A DNA stretch of 64,000 bases from Apoda limacodes (Eukaryota; Arthropoda; Insecta; Lepidoptera; Limacodidae), in assembly GCA_946406115.1 (NCBI GenBank), contig OX291562.1, positions 10,074,001 through 10,138,000 of the forward strand. Reading direction: 5' to 3'. A program made the position numbers and the translations under genes. The notes below the pieces were generated by a model. That model did no database searches, was not told where the DNA came from, and worked only from the letters and a program-made list of their open reading frames with translations. Of the stretch, positions 23,229 through 34,035 are shown in pieces. The stretch's first letter is position 1. Each line of letters begins with the position of its first letter.

Positions 23229-25067
23229 CTACTTCTTGTCTTTCTCTATCTCTTTGACTTCTAGGTCTCGAGTATACCCCAAGCCCTCGGGCGGCCGAGC
23301 GTGAAGCGGCGCCAGTCCTCTTATATGCGGCCAGACCGAGTTATCCACCTGCGCGAACATTCTCGTGGCCAACCTGCCGACAAACTCTTCAATGGTCTCG
23401 ACGCGGAGGTCTCTCGCTAACGTGGAGTTCCTCACGTATCTTGGTGCACCGGCTATGGTGCGTAGGCTGCGGTTTTGGGTCCTTTGTAACCGCTGGCGTT
23501 GGGTTGTGCTGGCGAGCGCATACCAAGCCGGTGCGGCGTAAGTGAGGCGGGGTCTTAAGTACAATTTAAAGATCCCGACTTTCACACGAAGCGTGAGGCG
23601 GGCTGTGAGTACCGGGTGAAGAAGTGCCTGTGCAGCTCTCGTCTTGCCAATTACAGCCGTGATGTGCTTCCTCATGGAGAGGCGGCGGGCGATTTTCACC
23701 CCAAGGTAGGTGGCCTCCGTTGACCATTCAATGACCTGTCCTTGGAGCTGAAGCAGCGGTATTTTGGTGTAACCCCGGAGGAGTATGGCTTGCGTCTTCC
23801 CGACGTTTACCGACAACTTCCACTTGGCTAGCCATTCTGGCAGGTGGTCTAAGCATCTCTGCACTTTGATGCGAGCGTAGGCTGCGGTGGTGGAGCTGGT
23901 GATGAACGCCGCATCGTCAGCGTACAGGGCCAGTTCTGCTTCAGAGGTTTTAGGGAAGTCACCGGTATATCTACCATAGCAAGCCGGCGAAAGACAGCTC
24001 TCCTGGGGTACACCTGCACTAATTGGGCGCTCTTCTGATAGCGTATCCTCTACTCTTACTCTGAATCGTCGCTGTTCTAAGAAAGAAGCGACGACTTTTG
24101 AGAGATTAGTGATGTGACGCTCCCAGCATTCAGTTTGGTGTTCGTCAATCATCTTCTTGATTTGGCCCTGCATTGAATTTAGGTGGGTCTTCTGAGAAGG
24201 GCATCTGTCACGCAACCACAGTCTCAGGAGCGGTCTTTTTACCGCAATGGCTTTTCTGATGGAAGAGGGAAGTGATGGGAGCCAGCCTCTGCTGGCTACG
24301 GTGCTAGCCTCCGCCATGGCTGCCTGAATATTGTTGGTAATATCTTCAACATCTTCAGGGTTGTTGACTGGGCGTGTTATCGTCAGCTCGTTAATCCGCC
24401 GCGTGAAAACTTCCCAGTCAATCTTATGACGTGGAGCTGGGGGAGATACCACTGCTGGCTGCTCCTCGATTACTACCAGGACTGGCAAGTGGTCCGACTT
24501 CATATCCTCCAGAAGGACTTCTTGGCTGATCTTGCTGGTCAGGCCTTTGTGTACTGCTATGTCTATGACGTCCGGAATGTGAGACACACAGAAAGGGTAG
24601 TGTGACGACACGTCGCTGCCGTAGACACTGTAGCCGTTTGTCTGTGCGTGGTCGAACAGTCGTCTACCATCTGGGTTTATGGTCGTTGAGTTCCATGCTG
24701 GGTGCTTGCAGTTGAAGTCCCCTGCGAGGATCGTTGGAAGTGGCGAGTCCAGAAGATCTTGTATCTCAGCCACTTGCAGTCGCGTTGTAGGCGGTTTGTA
24801 AATAGCGTAGATCCTTAACGCTTGGCCTGAGACCCACAGTTCTACACCCAAGGCGTAGATGGAACTCGGCGATACTGTTGGAAGCGGTTGGTGGACTGTT
24901 CTTCGCTTGACCAGCACTGCCAGTCCACTGTAGGCACCGTAGGCTGACAGCTCGTCCTGACGGTACACGTAGTAATTTGGGATTCTAAGGCGGTCCCGAG
25001 AGTGAAGGTGTGTCTCACTGATGAGCACCACATCGACGTCTTGGCTGGATAATAAGGCCCGCAGCAT
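23229..25067 (-). pseudogene. Jockey ORF2 endonuclease-RT with in-frame internal deletion (612 codons)
   Basis: Open for 612 codons. The APE-type endonuclease is complete: VVLISETHLHSRD (about 12-25), ILAGDFNCKHPAWNS (about 112-127), DVIDIAV (about 165-171) and KSDHLPVLV (about 190-198). The frame also stays open upstream of this ATG, with LRILHWNAHGLAGKVG (to about 25125), the usual jockey endonuclease start. The RT is not complete. The frame goes from ECWERHITNLS directly to KVVASFLEQRRF, and then GVPQESCLSP, LYADDAAFI, the thumb and the C-terminal region follow. Complete jockey proteins have roughly 200-260 more residues here, including motif A with the first catalytic Asp. The deletion kept the frame. 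GVPQG is changed to GVPQE. Inactive RT, but a possibly translatable endonuclease. Confidence 0.9.
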
Positions 25068-25119
25068 CCCAACCTTGCCTGCGAGCCCATGGGCGTTCCA
25101 ATGTAGTATCCTTAGCGAT

Positions 25120-26670
25120 CTAGTGAAGATGAGGCCGGAACGCTAGGATTTTTGCTAGACCGTTAAGGGCCACGGCGATGGGGTCTTCGTTTGTTCGAAG
25201 AGCTTTCAAAATATCCTGCACTACTTCGATCGCAGTTTCGAATATCTGATCTGCAGGTTCAGGGAGTTATTTCTTGTCTGGGCTGCCCGTTGAGGCTCCT
25301 GCCTGGTAGACGGCTTGTGCTTGATCTGCTACAATTATTTTTGGCTGAGTCGGCACAACGCCTGGTCTGGTTATTGCAACCGTACCAGATCTTTTGTTTC
25401 TCGCCTCCCTTTTAAAGACGGGGCAAGACGTGTTATTTGCCGCGTGGGGACTACCGCAATTTATACATGAGGCCGGCTAGTCTCTGGGCCGATCACAAAC
25501 CGTGCAAAGTGATCTTTGCCGCATCGAACACAGGCAATTTTGCGGTGGCAGGCGTGGGAGGAGTGGTGAAATTGCTGGCATCGGTGACACGGCGCCGGCC
25601 CACGTTTCCCCCTCCAGGCGTCGATCTTGATGCCAGGTATGTTGAGCAGCTCGTTTATCTCGTAAATGGCTGGTGTGAGGTCAGGTGTCCGCTTAAATTG
25701 AGCTTGTAAAATGCAGCCCGGTCTTCCTTGCCGCGCCGAAATATGGCGGATATTTTCCGGTTCAAAGCCCAAGGCCTCGAATTCTAGTTTGATGGCCTCT
25801 AAATCCGTGTCCGCCGGGAGCCCTTTGATGGCCACCTTCAGATTCCGTTCCGACGGCAGCTGGTATGAAAACCACGAGACTCCTTCCAGCGTAGATAAAT
25901 ACTGCTGTACTATCCGGTACTCGTGGCCGTCTCTGGCGAAAAACGTATGCCTCGGCCGAAGGGGCGAGCGTTTGCTGCTCTGCCAAGTTTCTGCCTTAGT
26001 GCCTTGAAATGGTTCTGTCAGTCGGGGATGTGCTCGACGACCAGCGGCGGTATTTTTCCTTCTTGGCGGCACTGGTCTGGGAAGGATGGGTACCGTCTTG
26101 CGACGTGGTAGGCGGCGAGATTGTTGCTGTTGCGGCAGCTGCGTACGTAAAAGCAGGCGTCGCAACGGTGGGCGTCGCGACGGTGGTCATTGCGGCGTTA
26201 GGCCTCGCGGCGGCATGCCTCGCGACGGTCGGCGTAGCGACGGTCGGATTCGCGGCGGTCGGCGTCGCCGTTGGCGGCGTTGCGATGGTCGCGGCGGTCG
26301 GCTTCGCAGCGAGCAGTGACGCTTCGACTCACTTTCTACCTCGTCTGTAGAGCTGTCCAGTGTAGAGCGCGAGCGCCGTAACTTTACTTGCACATATGAT
26401 TGGAGAATGTGCAGCTTGTTCAACCGCGGTTAAGTCAACTGGGTCCCTCCTGCTGATTTCTTTTCGTTGGCTTTGAATGCTCCGTAGGAGCCCTGCCATA
26501 GTCGCCTCGGACAACATTCCTGAGCGACCGAGACGCGTAGCGATCATCGAGTCAAGCTCTAAGGAACTCCGAGCCGTCTGTCTTGCTTCTCGTAGTAGGG
26601 CATTATTTGCGTAGGGACTAGCCGCGCCTAGAAACGAGGCCGGCGGCCTAGGTTGGTTGTCTTCGCTCAT
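25120..26670 (-). pseudogene. Jockey ORF1 (gag-like, zinc-knuckle) with frameshifts
   Basis: ORF1 proteins coat the element RNA. The N-terminal block MSEDNQPRPPASFLG lies at 26670-26329. A Thr/Pro/Ala/Arg-rich linker coded by imperfect short GC-rich repeats (about 26315-26154) follows. Next comes a 234-codon frame (26165-25461) with a PRE_C2HC-like stretch (FFARDGHEYRIVQQYL, LKVAIKGLPADTDLEAIKLE) and the zinc knuckles CHRCQQFHHSSHAC and CVRCGKDH. After a frameshift near 25490 a further knuckle CINCGSPHAANNTSC and a tail with KPLKLPEP-like and ETAIEVVQDILKAL segments run to a stop at 25120, with one internal stop near 25264. It overlaps the ORF2 start. The plus-strand frames over 25437-26350 are antisense shadows. 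Confidence 0.85.
26154..26315 (-). repeat. GC-rich 15-18-bp imperfect tandem repeats in ORF1 linker
   Basis: Units like 'gcgacggtcggcgtc' recur about nine times on the plus strand. They code for the low-complexity ORF1 linker on the minus strand and create misleading open frames in several phases. Confidence 0.75.
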
Positions 26671-27120
26671 CCTTGAAGTCTTCAGATGGTGTCGACCAAC
26701 ATGTTGTAACGAAGTAGGGGCGGAGCTAAGTGCGACCAGCAGGTAGGCAGCTTCCCTTCCGTGCGCTGGCCGTCACCCGGGGCTTGGCGCTGATGCCAGA
26801 CCGGGCTTCAGCCAGCCGGAAAGGTTACCACCTACTCGGGCGTCAAACTGAGATAGCTATCCCCGCTGCGTGATGAACGACATGCAGAGGAATTCTGGGA
26901 CGATTTTCAAGAAAACCGGCAGAAATTCGCGAATAAAAATGGTCCGAACACTATACAGAAAAGGCTCCGACGTTGCCAATCCAGGGTGCCGCAACTGACG
27001 CCAATCGCATATAAACGTTTTCCCCTCCCCCACGATAGACGCGGCCTGAACACGCTACCCCGTCTAGAAACTGTGGCGCCAGTTAATTTCTTCTTTATTT
27101 TACTTCCACGTGTACACACG
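26671..27120 (-). promoter_or_regulatory. Candidate 5' UTR / internal promoter of jockey element
   Basis: GC-rich, non-coding, directly upstream of ORF1. Non-LTR elements carry their pol II promoter inside the 5' UTR (family knowledge). The exact start is not determined. Near 27080 the minus strand reads 'aactggcgccacag', which looks like an LTR primer-binding site but has no LTR beside it. Confidence 0.45.
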
Positions 27121-27180
27121 TGCTTCGCATTTAGTGGCCAGTTACTTTATAGTAATAATCGAATAATTAAATCGAAAGCG

Positions 27181-27960
27181 TAAACCGATTCTACTAATAT
27201 CTTTATCCGTTGATCTAGATCCTCTCCTTTTCTGTGGCTCGATTACATAGATTCGATTTGTCTACATAATGGAGTCGCGTCGTGAACGGCGCTGATTCTA
27301 CCCCACTATCCTTTTCCTACCCTACCGCGTTTGTATCAGGTTACTAAGAATAATAGAACGATACTCTTCATATAGTTTAACCAACTGGTATCTGCTACTT
27401 TACGAATCGGTCAGATTTAACGAGTAATTATTTTTTGTGTCGATGCTCTTAGGATTCTACCGCGATTTATGCCTCATCACGTTAGTCTAAACACATTAAT
27501 AGAAGACCGGTGAGGATATCCGAACCACTCACTAACTTCATATTCCAAGGACTTCACTTCTATCTACTTATTAGGAGTATTCGATTGGTATGAAGTATGA
27601 AGGTGATTAATCTAATTTATATTTATTATTGATAAACTTGATTTTTAATTTACCTGCTCTCTTACAACTTAAATTAGCATGTCAACACCGGGTGGTGGGG
27701 TCCAGATTACTACAATTCTCTATTAACGGCTTGGATACACTACATGCTGCTACCAACAGAGCCACGGAGTCGCTAAAATTGTGTCTACTACTAAATATTT
27801 CAGTCAGACCATGACGATAACAGAACTATTGATTGTGGGTTGCATCACAGTATATGTCGATATAGTATATATAGCGACATCGGTCTTTCAATTCACCGAT
27901 ATCAATTCAGTAATAGTTTTCTTATTTCTGCGTTTTGAATAAAACTTTGGTTTGGGAAAC
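27181..27960. other. C-skewed unassigned block D
   Basis: No coding frame recognised. The same composition as blocks A-C to about 27830, then ordinary AT-rich DNA. Confidence 0.4.
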
Positions 27961-28437
27961 AAAAACAGTTGAGAACAAAAAACTTTATTCGCTTTCCTAA
28001 ATCGTTGTTGAGAGACGTGAAACAGGCAAGGCGAATAAAGACGTTCGCTTAGTTCGAATTTTAAAATAACGTTATATTAAAAAAAAAACATGTGGGTTTT
28101 TTGTTTGCCTATTTTTCTATGAATTATTACTTTATCAACAAATTTTTTTTGTACATGACAATAGTTGAGAACCGCTTAATTCAATCAAGTCATTCACACA
28201 CTGTAGCACGTCTGCCCAAGTCCTATAAACAAGATTAGGTCGCCTAATAAACATTTCTTGTGCTATATACTTATTCCGTAAGTAATAGAAAATAACAGAT
28301 GCTATATTCAATGATATATTTTGCTACAATATGTTCTCTACAATATCTGCTTATTATATAGACTGCTATTTGGCAAATATCGTTAAATTCCTCTAAGCTT
28401 CGGAGGGCTCGTAAAACCTTCAGTACTGCTAGGTAGT
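27961..28437. other. Unassigned AT-rich DNA
   Basis: Nothing recognised apart from a short A run at 28079-28089. Confidence 0.4.
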
Positions 28438-28795
28438 TTTTAGGGTTCCGTACCCAAAGGGTAATTAGCGGAACGCTATTACTAAGACTCGTCTGTCACC
28501 AGGCTGTATCTCATGAACCGTGATAGTTAGACAGTTGAAATTTTCACAGAAGATGTATTTCTGTTGCCGCTATAACAACAAATACTAAAAAACAGAATAA
28601 AATAAATATTTAAGGGGGTCCCATACAACAAACGTAATTTTTTTCTCGATTTTGCTCGATAGACGCTTAAAATATTCATAGAATATTTAGTTATATAGTC
28701 ACTTTAAAAATAAATACTTAAATTAAAATAAAACAAATTTTTAAGAGCCTCACACAACAAACGTGATTTTTTGCCGTATTTATAGATAATAGATT
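28438..28795 (+). repeat. 'agggttccgtaccc' interspersed repeat
   Basis: Starts 'agggttccgtacccaaaggg', continues 'ctcatgaaccgtgatagtt', 'gttgaaattttcacag' and 'tataacaacaaatactaaa', then two 'caacaaacgt' modules. The same family is at 42345-42605 (opposite strand), 50935-51117 and, as a tandem array of its last module, 47735-48290. Lepidopteran family recognised from memory; non-coding. Confidence 0.8.
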
Positions 28796-29045
28796 TTTAT
28801 ATGCACACAGTACATATCAGTTTCAAAGTTCTATAAAGGGTTGGTCACTAATCTCGCAATCCTGAGAAGAAACCAGTCAGTATGTTTGCTCTGCAGTATT
28901 GCGAAGAAGTAGGTGCATTTGGTTAAAACGAAATAAGGAAAAGAATGTAAATAAGAAAGGAATGAGAAATTATAAGGCTTCAAACCCATTGATCAAATAC
29001 TTTACGGCTGACTGTTTTATCTCCTATCTATATTCATAGAATGTT
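28796..29045. other. Unassigned DNA
   Basis: Nothing recognised. Confidence 0.35.
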
Positions 29046-29265
29046 GACGCGCTTATTTGTTTTGTTTCGTTTGAACGCGCTAATTTTCGTTGGTCGCTAA
29101 TCCAGTTGGATTTGAAAAAAATCTTTTTGGATTTAATAGCCCAGTACTTGAGAAAGGCTATTTATCTTCACGCCACGACCTTTAGTAGCCAAGCAAAAAG
29201 AAACAACAACGAGAAGGAACTTAGGGTTCTTAGGGGGGGCATAACAACGTGGTCAAAACAAGCGC
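29046..29265 (+). repeat. 'gaacgcgctaattt' interspersed repeat fragment
   Basis: 'gtttgaacgcgctaatttt', 'ccagttggatttgaaaaa', 'gaaaggctatttatcttcacgcc' follow the order of a non-LTR tail family I know from moths (no search made). Diverged. Confidence 0.5.
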
Positions 29266-29322
29266 ATTGGGGATAGTATGATTTCCTGTGTGACTCCGGC
29301 TTGGGCTCGGTGCTCCGTCGAA

Positions 29323-29458
29323 AGTATTTGATATTAATTTGATATTGATACCTTCACGCGTTCCTGAGACAAAGGGTCTTGACAGGCAGACAGACGGTCA
29401 ACAAAGTGATCCTTTAAGGCTTTCTTTTTCCCTTTTGAAGTACCGAACACTAAAAATA
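29323..29458 (+). repeat. 'caacaaagtgatcctttaagg' tail repeat
   Basis: Second copy of the tail of the 2795-3265 repeat: 'accttcacgcgttcctgaga', 'cttgacaggcagacagac', 'caacaaagtgatccttt'. The 66-codon frame is a shadow. Confidence 0.75.
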
Positions 29459-30261
29459 CCTACCACCATTTATAATTTTTTTTTATGTGAGATCAATCAA
29501 ACTTCCACGAAAATTTGTAATACGATTTTCGTAACGTAATGCTTGGAATCAACTCAAAAATTTAGCCTTTATGAACGACAGATAAATTAATATGATTAGA
29601 TTCAATATTAATTTGAAACTTAATATACTTTCAAGCTATTTCCGTAGATACTTCAATTTGATGTTGCTCCCTTTACCTTTACTCTCTGACACCTCCGTAA
29701 CACAAGACACTTTATATCAACGAAGGTTTGAGTGTTTACAAGAGGTGTTCAGAGAACTCTTGAGGAACATGCTATCCATGCCTTTATTTTAATATTTTCA
29801 TAAGAATAATTAGATTTTTATTTGCGCTAATTTTTCTGACTTCAAACGTACAAGACGTTTTACAATTTTAGAAAAAGTAGATAGTAAATAAAATGACCGC
29901 CACAGAGTACATTTTGACTACCACAGATCACATATACGAACGAAATTAATGATTGTGCCCCGCCCTTCTAACGTCGCGGGGGTAAATGTTTAAATCGAGC
30001 GTAGAAAAAAAAAAAACATTGTTGCCACCAATAAAATCAAAATTTAAAAAGAAAAATGTGAAGGCGGAAAAATGTTGTGTAGATGCTTTTGTGTAATTTT
30101 TCGGCAAAACACGCGCAGGAGACACGACTTTACAAAAATATTTTATCAATTTTCTTGCCTATAATAATATTTGAATTAATTATTGAATTATGCTGAGTAT
30201 TATTTTTGTTCATTGATTAAAAGTTTGATATCAAGTAAAGCTTATTTTTAATAATATTGTT
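29459..30261. other. Unassigned AT-rich DNA
   Basis: No recognisable gene. The small frames at 29592 (plus) and 29946 (minus) are hydrophobic or low-complexity. Confidence 0.4.
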
Positions 30262-30360
30262 CGTATGGTGGCTCACTTGGGAGCAATGCTGCCCGCTAAA
30301 GCATGGGGCTTAGGTTCGACCCCGAAATAGGATGTGATAAACTATTGTGTTTGTCTTGAA
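30262..30360 (+). mobile_element. tRNA-derived SINE head
   Basis: A box 'tggctcacttggga' and a good B box 'ggttcgacccc' stand at tRNA spacing. 'tgtttgtcttga', the body word of the tRNA-SINE family at 3.8 and 39 kb, follows. The rest of the body is missing. Confidence 0.65.
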
Positions 30361-31169
30361 TCTAGTTAAGCATCAAGTTTTCAAAACAGTATTAAGAGGG
30401 CGATATAGGCGAGAAAGCTAATTTCTGTAATTCTAACGTTGTGTATGTAAATGCACTATAAATTATTAGATAAAGTCATATAAATTACTATGAGATATAT
30501 ATGTTATATACTTCTTAAGTAATTTATACCGTAATGACGCCTTGAAACTTTTAATTATTTGTATGGAATTTAACGTTATTACCGTTTTGTAGTCACGTTT
30601 ATTGACTTTTTGCTACAACTTAGAGTCAATGCACTAGATAATAAGCTATTCTAATTATTTAACCAACTTTCATTACAAACAAATGCGCAACACGCTTTAA
30701 AAATTTGCACAAGTGTTGAAACAATGGTCACTTCCAGATTTTTTATTGCATTAAATACAATAAATGAAAATCACTCATATAGGTAATGCACGAGATAAAA
30801 GCCAGTTTTATAACATATATTTTTTTCAATCCCTTAGATGCTATAGTTTAGCCACAAAATTTGCACAAAAACGGCGTATTTTCGCGATCTAGCCTATACC
30901 GCAGCCTTAAAGAATTTTTTTTTTTATTCCTTCATAATTACCGACTGCTTGACAAATAATGCTGACTTTGTCGAAGTATGTTTAATTATATATTAATTTA
31001 AGTTATTTGGCTTCCCCTATTAAAACGGCTCCGTCGGCTCGATGATGTCGATCTTAAATAGTAGATTTTTAATTTTCCTGTGACGAAAATATCTCTCAAA
31101 TTGGTGGAGAGCTTAATGTAACATTGGAAATAAATTTATTGCAATTATATTACATATATATAAAAGTTA
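30361..31169. other. Unassigned AT-rich DNA
   Basis: Nothing recognised. Confidence 0.4.
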
Positions 31170-31432
31170 TAAGAAGAAGGACGGCCCAGGGTTTCGATTT
31201 CACCTTGTGTTCTGAGTGGTGGCGGTTCGAGCACAGAGTGTACCAATGAGTCATTGATTATTCACACCACTGGCTTTTTGGTGAAGGAAAACATCGTGAG
31301 GAATCCTGTATACGTCAAAAAAGGGATTTATGTGGAATCCACGCTAAACCCGAGTGTGGACTTTGGCCCAATTCACCCTCGGTGAGAGTAGGCCGTGTCC
31401 CAACAGTGCGGGCGAAGGAGGCTGAGAAGAAA
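31170..31432 (+). mobile_element. Second-family SINE, plus orientation
   Basis: Contains 'gtggcggttcgagcacag' (weak B box), 'tgtaccaatgag', 'ccactggctttttggtgaagg', 'aacatcgtgaggaatcctg' and 'gtgggcgaaggaggc'-type ending. The same body, inverted, is at 33726-34035. Recognised as a lepidopteran tRNA-derived SINE with the 'catcgtgagga' core, from memory. Confidence 0.75.
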
Positions 31433-32511
31433 AAAGACATTCACATTTAAGAGATGTTTTGAAACGTGACTTGGGTGAATAGGTGAAAAAGGGACTAAAT
31501 ACCATTTATTCGACAGCACGTATGCCGTAGTCAGACCTATTAGTCTCTGAGATTAGGCAGTTAAATAAGCCATTTTGCTGGTACGTGCCTATTCAACAAA
31601 TTAGAAATTGATATAACAAAATTTTAGTAAATTTATTAGAATTAATATTTCTCTGGACACAGTAAGGTTAGAAAATATAAATTGTAAAACAAGTTTGTTG
31701 CTTTTTTGAGGTTTTAACTCGAGTTCTATTTTCATGAAGAAAATCATATATGCTTAACGGTTGGGTTACCTACTAATTTATATATTTTTAAATGAAAAAT
31801 TTAATGTACAACAGCTCACAATAATAACCACCCGTAGGTATATCACTAGCCAGACCTATGAAATAGGGGTGGACCTATAACTTAGGGAAATGTTTGTTCT
31901 TATTTGAAGTCGTAAAGCAATGGTGCGTCATGATATTTTGCTGAAAGAGTAGACAGAGTTACTTAGACTACTAATGTCTCGTTCACAGGTCCTACCACAC
32001 TCAGTCTCTAGCTATCACAATTAGTCTTAACCCTAACTAGGCTAGCTAAAAAGGGTGATTGAGGCTAACACCAAATAATAACAAAAATTTATCATTATAA
32101 TTTTTACTTTGTTTTTGTCGGAGTCTTTAAAAACAGAAAAAAACGAAATCTGCTCTCCAGGGCTGTTCGTAGGGTATTAGGTATTTAGCCTATAACTAAG
32201 GGCGCGGTCAGACTGCAAGCTGCAAACTATTAGCTAGTAGATATTTATTTAACTCTTATAGTACATTATAATTTGAGTGTAAAATTAACAAATTAATGCT
32301 TATGTCCTAAGGTGAACTTATCGCATAATGCGATTTCTTCCAGCCAACCTTAGGGTATTTCCGAATAAAAGGTTAATTTAAATTTAAGTGGGTAGAGTCC
32401 AAACGAAAAAAAAGAAAACCATAGATAAAATAATTCCAAGTATATGCACATACATAAATACACCATACTTACATTTACATACTTATATAGGTACTCACAA
32501 ATACATACATA
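31433..32511. other. Unassigned DNA
   Basis: Nothing recognised. Confidence 0.4.
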
Positions 32512-32536
32512 ATATATATATATATATATATATATA
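32512..32536. repeat. (TA)n microsatellite
   Basis: About 12 TA units. Confidence 0.85.
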
Positions 32537-32699
32537 GAGCTGCTTTCATAGCAAAAGACTTAATTTAATAATTTATTAGCTCAAGAAAAGTAAAACTGAT
32601 ATTTAGTTTACTAGGTTAGAGCTTAATTTCAACAGCAGCAGAAGCTAAATAATTTTCTGTTTACATTGCAAACTATTTAGATAACAGCTCACCTTGTAA
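32537..32699. other. Unassigned spacer
   Basis: Nothing recognised. Confidence 0.3.
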
Positions 32700-33060
32700 A
32701 ACTAATGTAGGTTGAGCGAGAAGATACTTGCTCGCTGCTGGCGGAGTCGCGAATACATGCATGAGTGCCCGCGGCGCCGCCGTAAAGGCGCGAGTAGAAA
32801 AAGGTGTCCATTGGGATCTCCAAGCAAAAAAAAAATTAGTGTCGGACAACCGTCCGGAATCGTGACAACTTGTGCCTTTCACTTTTTATGTCTGTCTCTC
32901 TCGCTCTTAGGCGGGCTAACCATGCCGCGTGCCTCTCACTCGCTCTCATTGTGAGCGCATAACGTGAGCGGAGCGTAACGCAGTTTCTTGAAGTGTCACC
33001 CGGCAAACCAATTTATAAGACGTTGTCACGTCAAAACATACAAAAGGAGATACTTGCTAG
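32700..33060. other. GC-rich island, no gene identified
   Basis: Local GC and CpG content is well above the surroundings ('gcccgcggcgccgccgtaaagg', 'cgtgagcggagcgtaacg'). 'gatacttgct' occurs at both edges (32722 and 33049). Short frames on both strands overlap and show no motif. It could be a promoter, an unrecognised repeat or a MITE. Confidence 0.4.
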
Positions 33061-33725
33061 TAGAGGCCTGTCATACTTTTAGCTGTGCTAGTGGTAATAG
33101 TAAAGCTATGTTGGCTTTGTTTAGATCGCGTTAGTCAGTTCGCTGCATAGCACCAAAACTGAAATAGTAAAAACTGTTTGATTGTAATTAAAATGAGTTA
33201 GAAGTGTTAACTACAGTTTCTACTGCATAGTTCCGAATTTATTTAATATTTTAATCTTTTTACTAGTTTAATATTTTCTATCTAGTATCTAGTTTAGCTG
33301 GTATAATCGCCAACCGCTATTAGTTTATCAGCCCACTAGCCACTAGTTTAAAGCTAGTCTATCTGACTGTGACCTAAGGCTTTTCTGCTCCTTTTCAAAA
33401 TCGATTCTATTGTGTTGGAAGTTACAAACTGGAAAAAGTATGATACACATTACACATATTACACACAAAGCTACATTCTTACTCATACCTTTACTAGATA
33501 ATTTCCGATTTATCTTCTAAGCTGTTCTTCAATTTGCAACATATTTTCGTTGCAGAAAAATAAATTCCATTTAAGCTTAACAAAGCTTAGCGCCCGTAAA
33601 GTAAATGTAGATACATATATGCGCACAACAGGCCCTCTTAACGAGCTTAAAAATTTTTCAATTCAAACTGACAGTTCCGTAGCTATAGGGCGTACAAATA
33701 TGCGAATTCATCAGCTTACCTTTAT
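33061..33725. other. Unassigned AT-rich DNA
   Basis: No gene. The 122-codon plus frame at 33550-33918 runs into the SINE that follows and is not called. Confidence 0.4.
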
Positions 33726-34035
33726 ACCTTATCAGCATCATACGTCCCCACTTTTGGGTCTACACTCATCGAGGATGATTTGGGCTATAGTCCACATACG
33801 GGCCCGTTGCGGATTGTGGACTTCACATTCGTCTTCTTTTATGTTTGACGTATGCAGGATTCTTCACGATTTATTCCTTCACCAAAAAGCCAGTGGTGCG
33901 AATAATCAATGTACTTGAAAAATTAAGAAAAATACTCATTGGTACACGCTGGGCTTGAACCTCCGCCACTTAGGACACAAGATGAAATCCTGATGAAACC
34001 TCTCGGCCACCACTGACCCTCACCGGCTTATATAT
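33726..34035 (-). mobile_element. Second-family SINE, minus orientation
   Basis: The minus strand starts with a tRNA-like head: A box 'tggccgagaggtttca', B box 'ggttcaagccc'. 'tgtaccaatgag', 'ccactggctttttggtgaagg' and 'catacg' follow as in 31170-31432. The head is more complete here and resembles Ser/Leu-type tRNA. Confidence 0.75.

Larger units (their letters stand above)
22941..27180 (-). mobile_element. Jockey-type non-LTR retrotransposon with ORF1, ORF2 and UTRs
   Basis: Minus-strand element, distinctly GC-richer than its surroundings. It has a candidate 5' UTR (about 26671-27120), ORF1 (26670-25120), ORF2 (25125-23229) and a 3' UTR with the GC-rich stretch 23170-22940. A 10-bp doublet 'acttactgta' at 22914-22934 may be its 3' tail. 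Outer borders are inferred from the composition change. It carries an internal deletion in ORF2 and frameshifts in ORF1, so it cannot move by itself. Confidence 0.8.

Noticed and set aside
25923..26350. Several overlapping GC-rich plus-strand frames (Val/Ala-rich, Arg/Gly-rich)
   Set aside because: Antisense to jockey ORF1. Short GC-rich repeats keep several phases open at once.
27070..27100. Minus-strand 'aactggcgccacag', like a retroviral primer-binding site
   Set aside because: No LTR, no TG...CA ends and no gag or pol beside it. It lies in the GC-rich leader of a LINE.
33550..33918. 122-codon plus frame
   Set aside because: Its second half is SINE antisense sequence; no protein motif.
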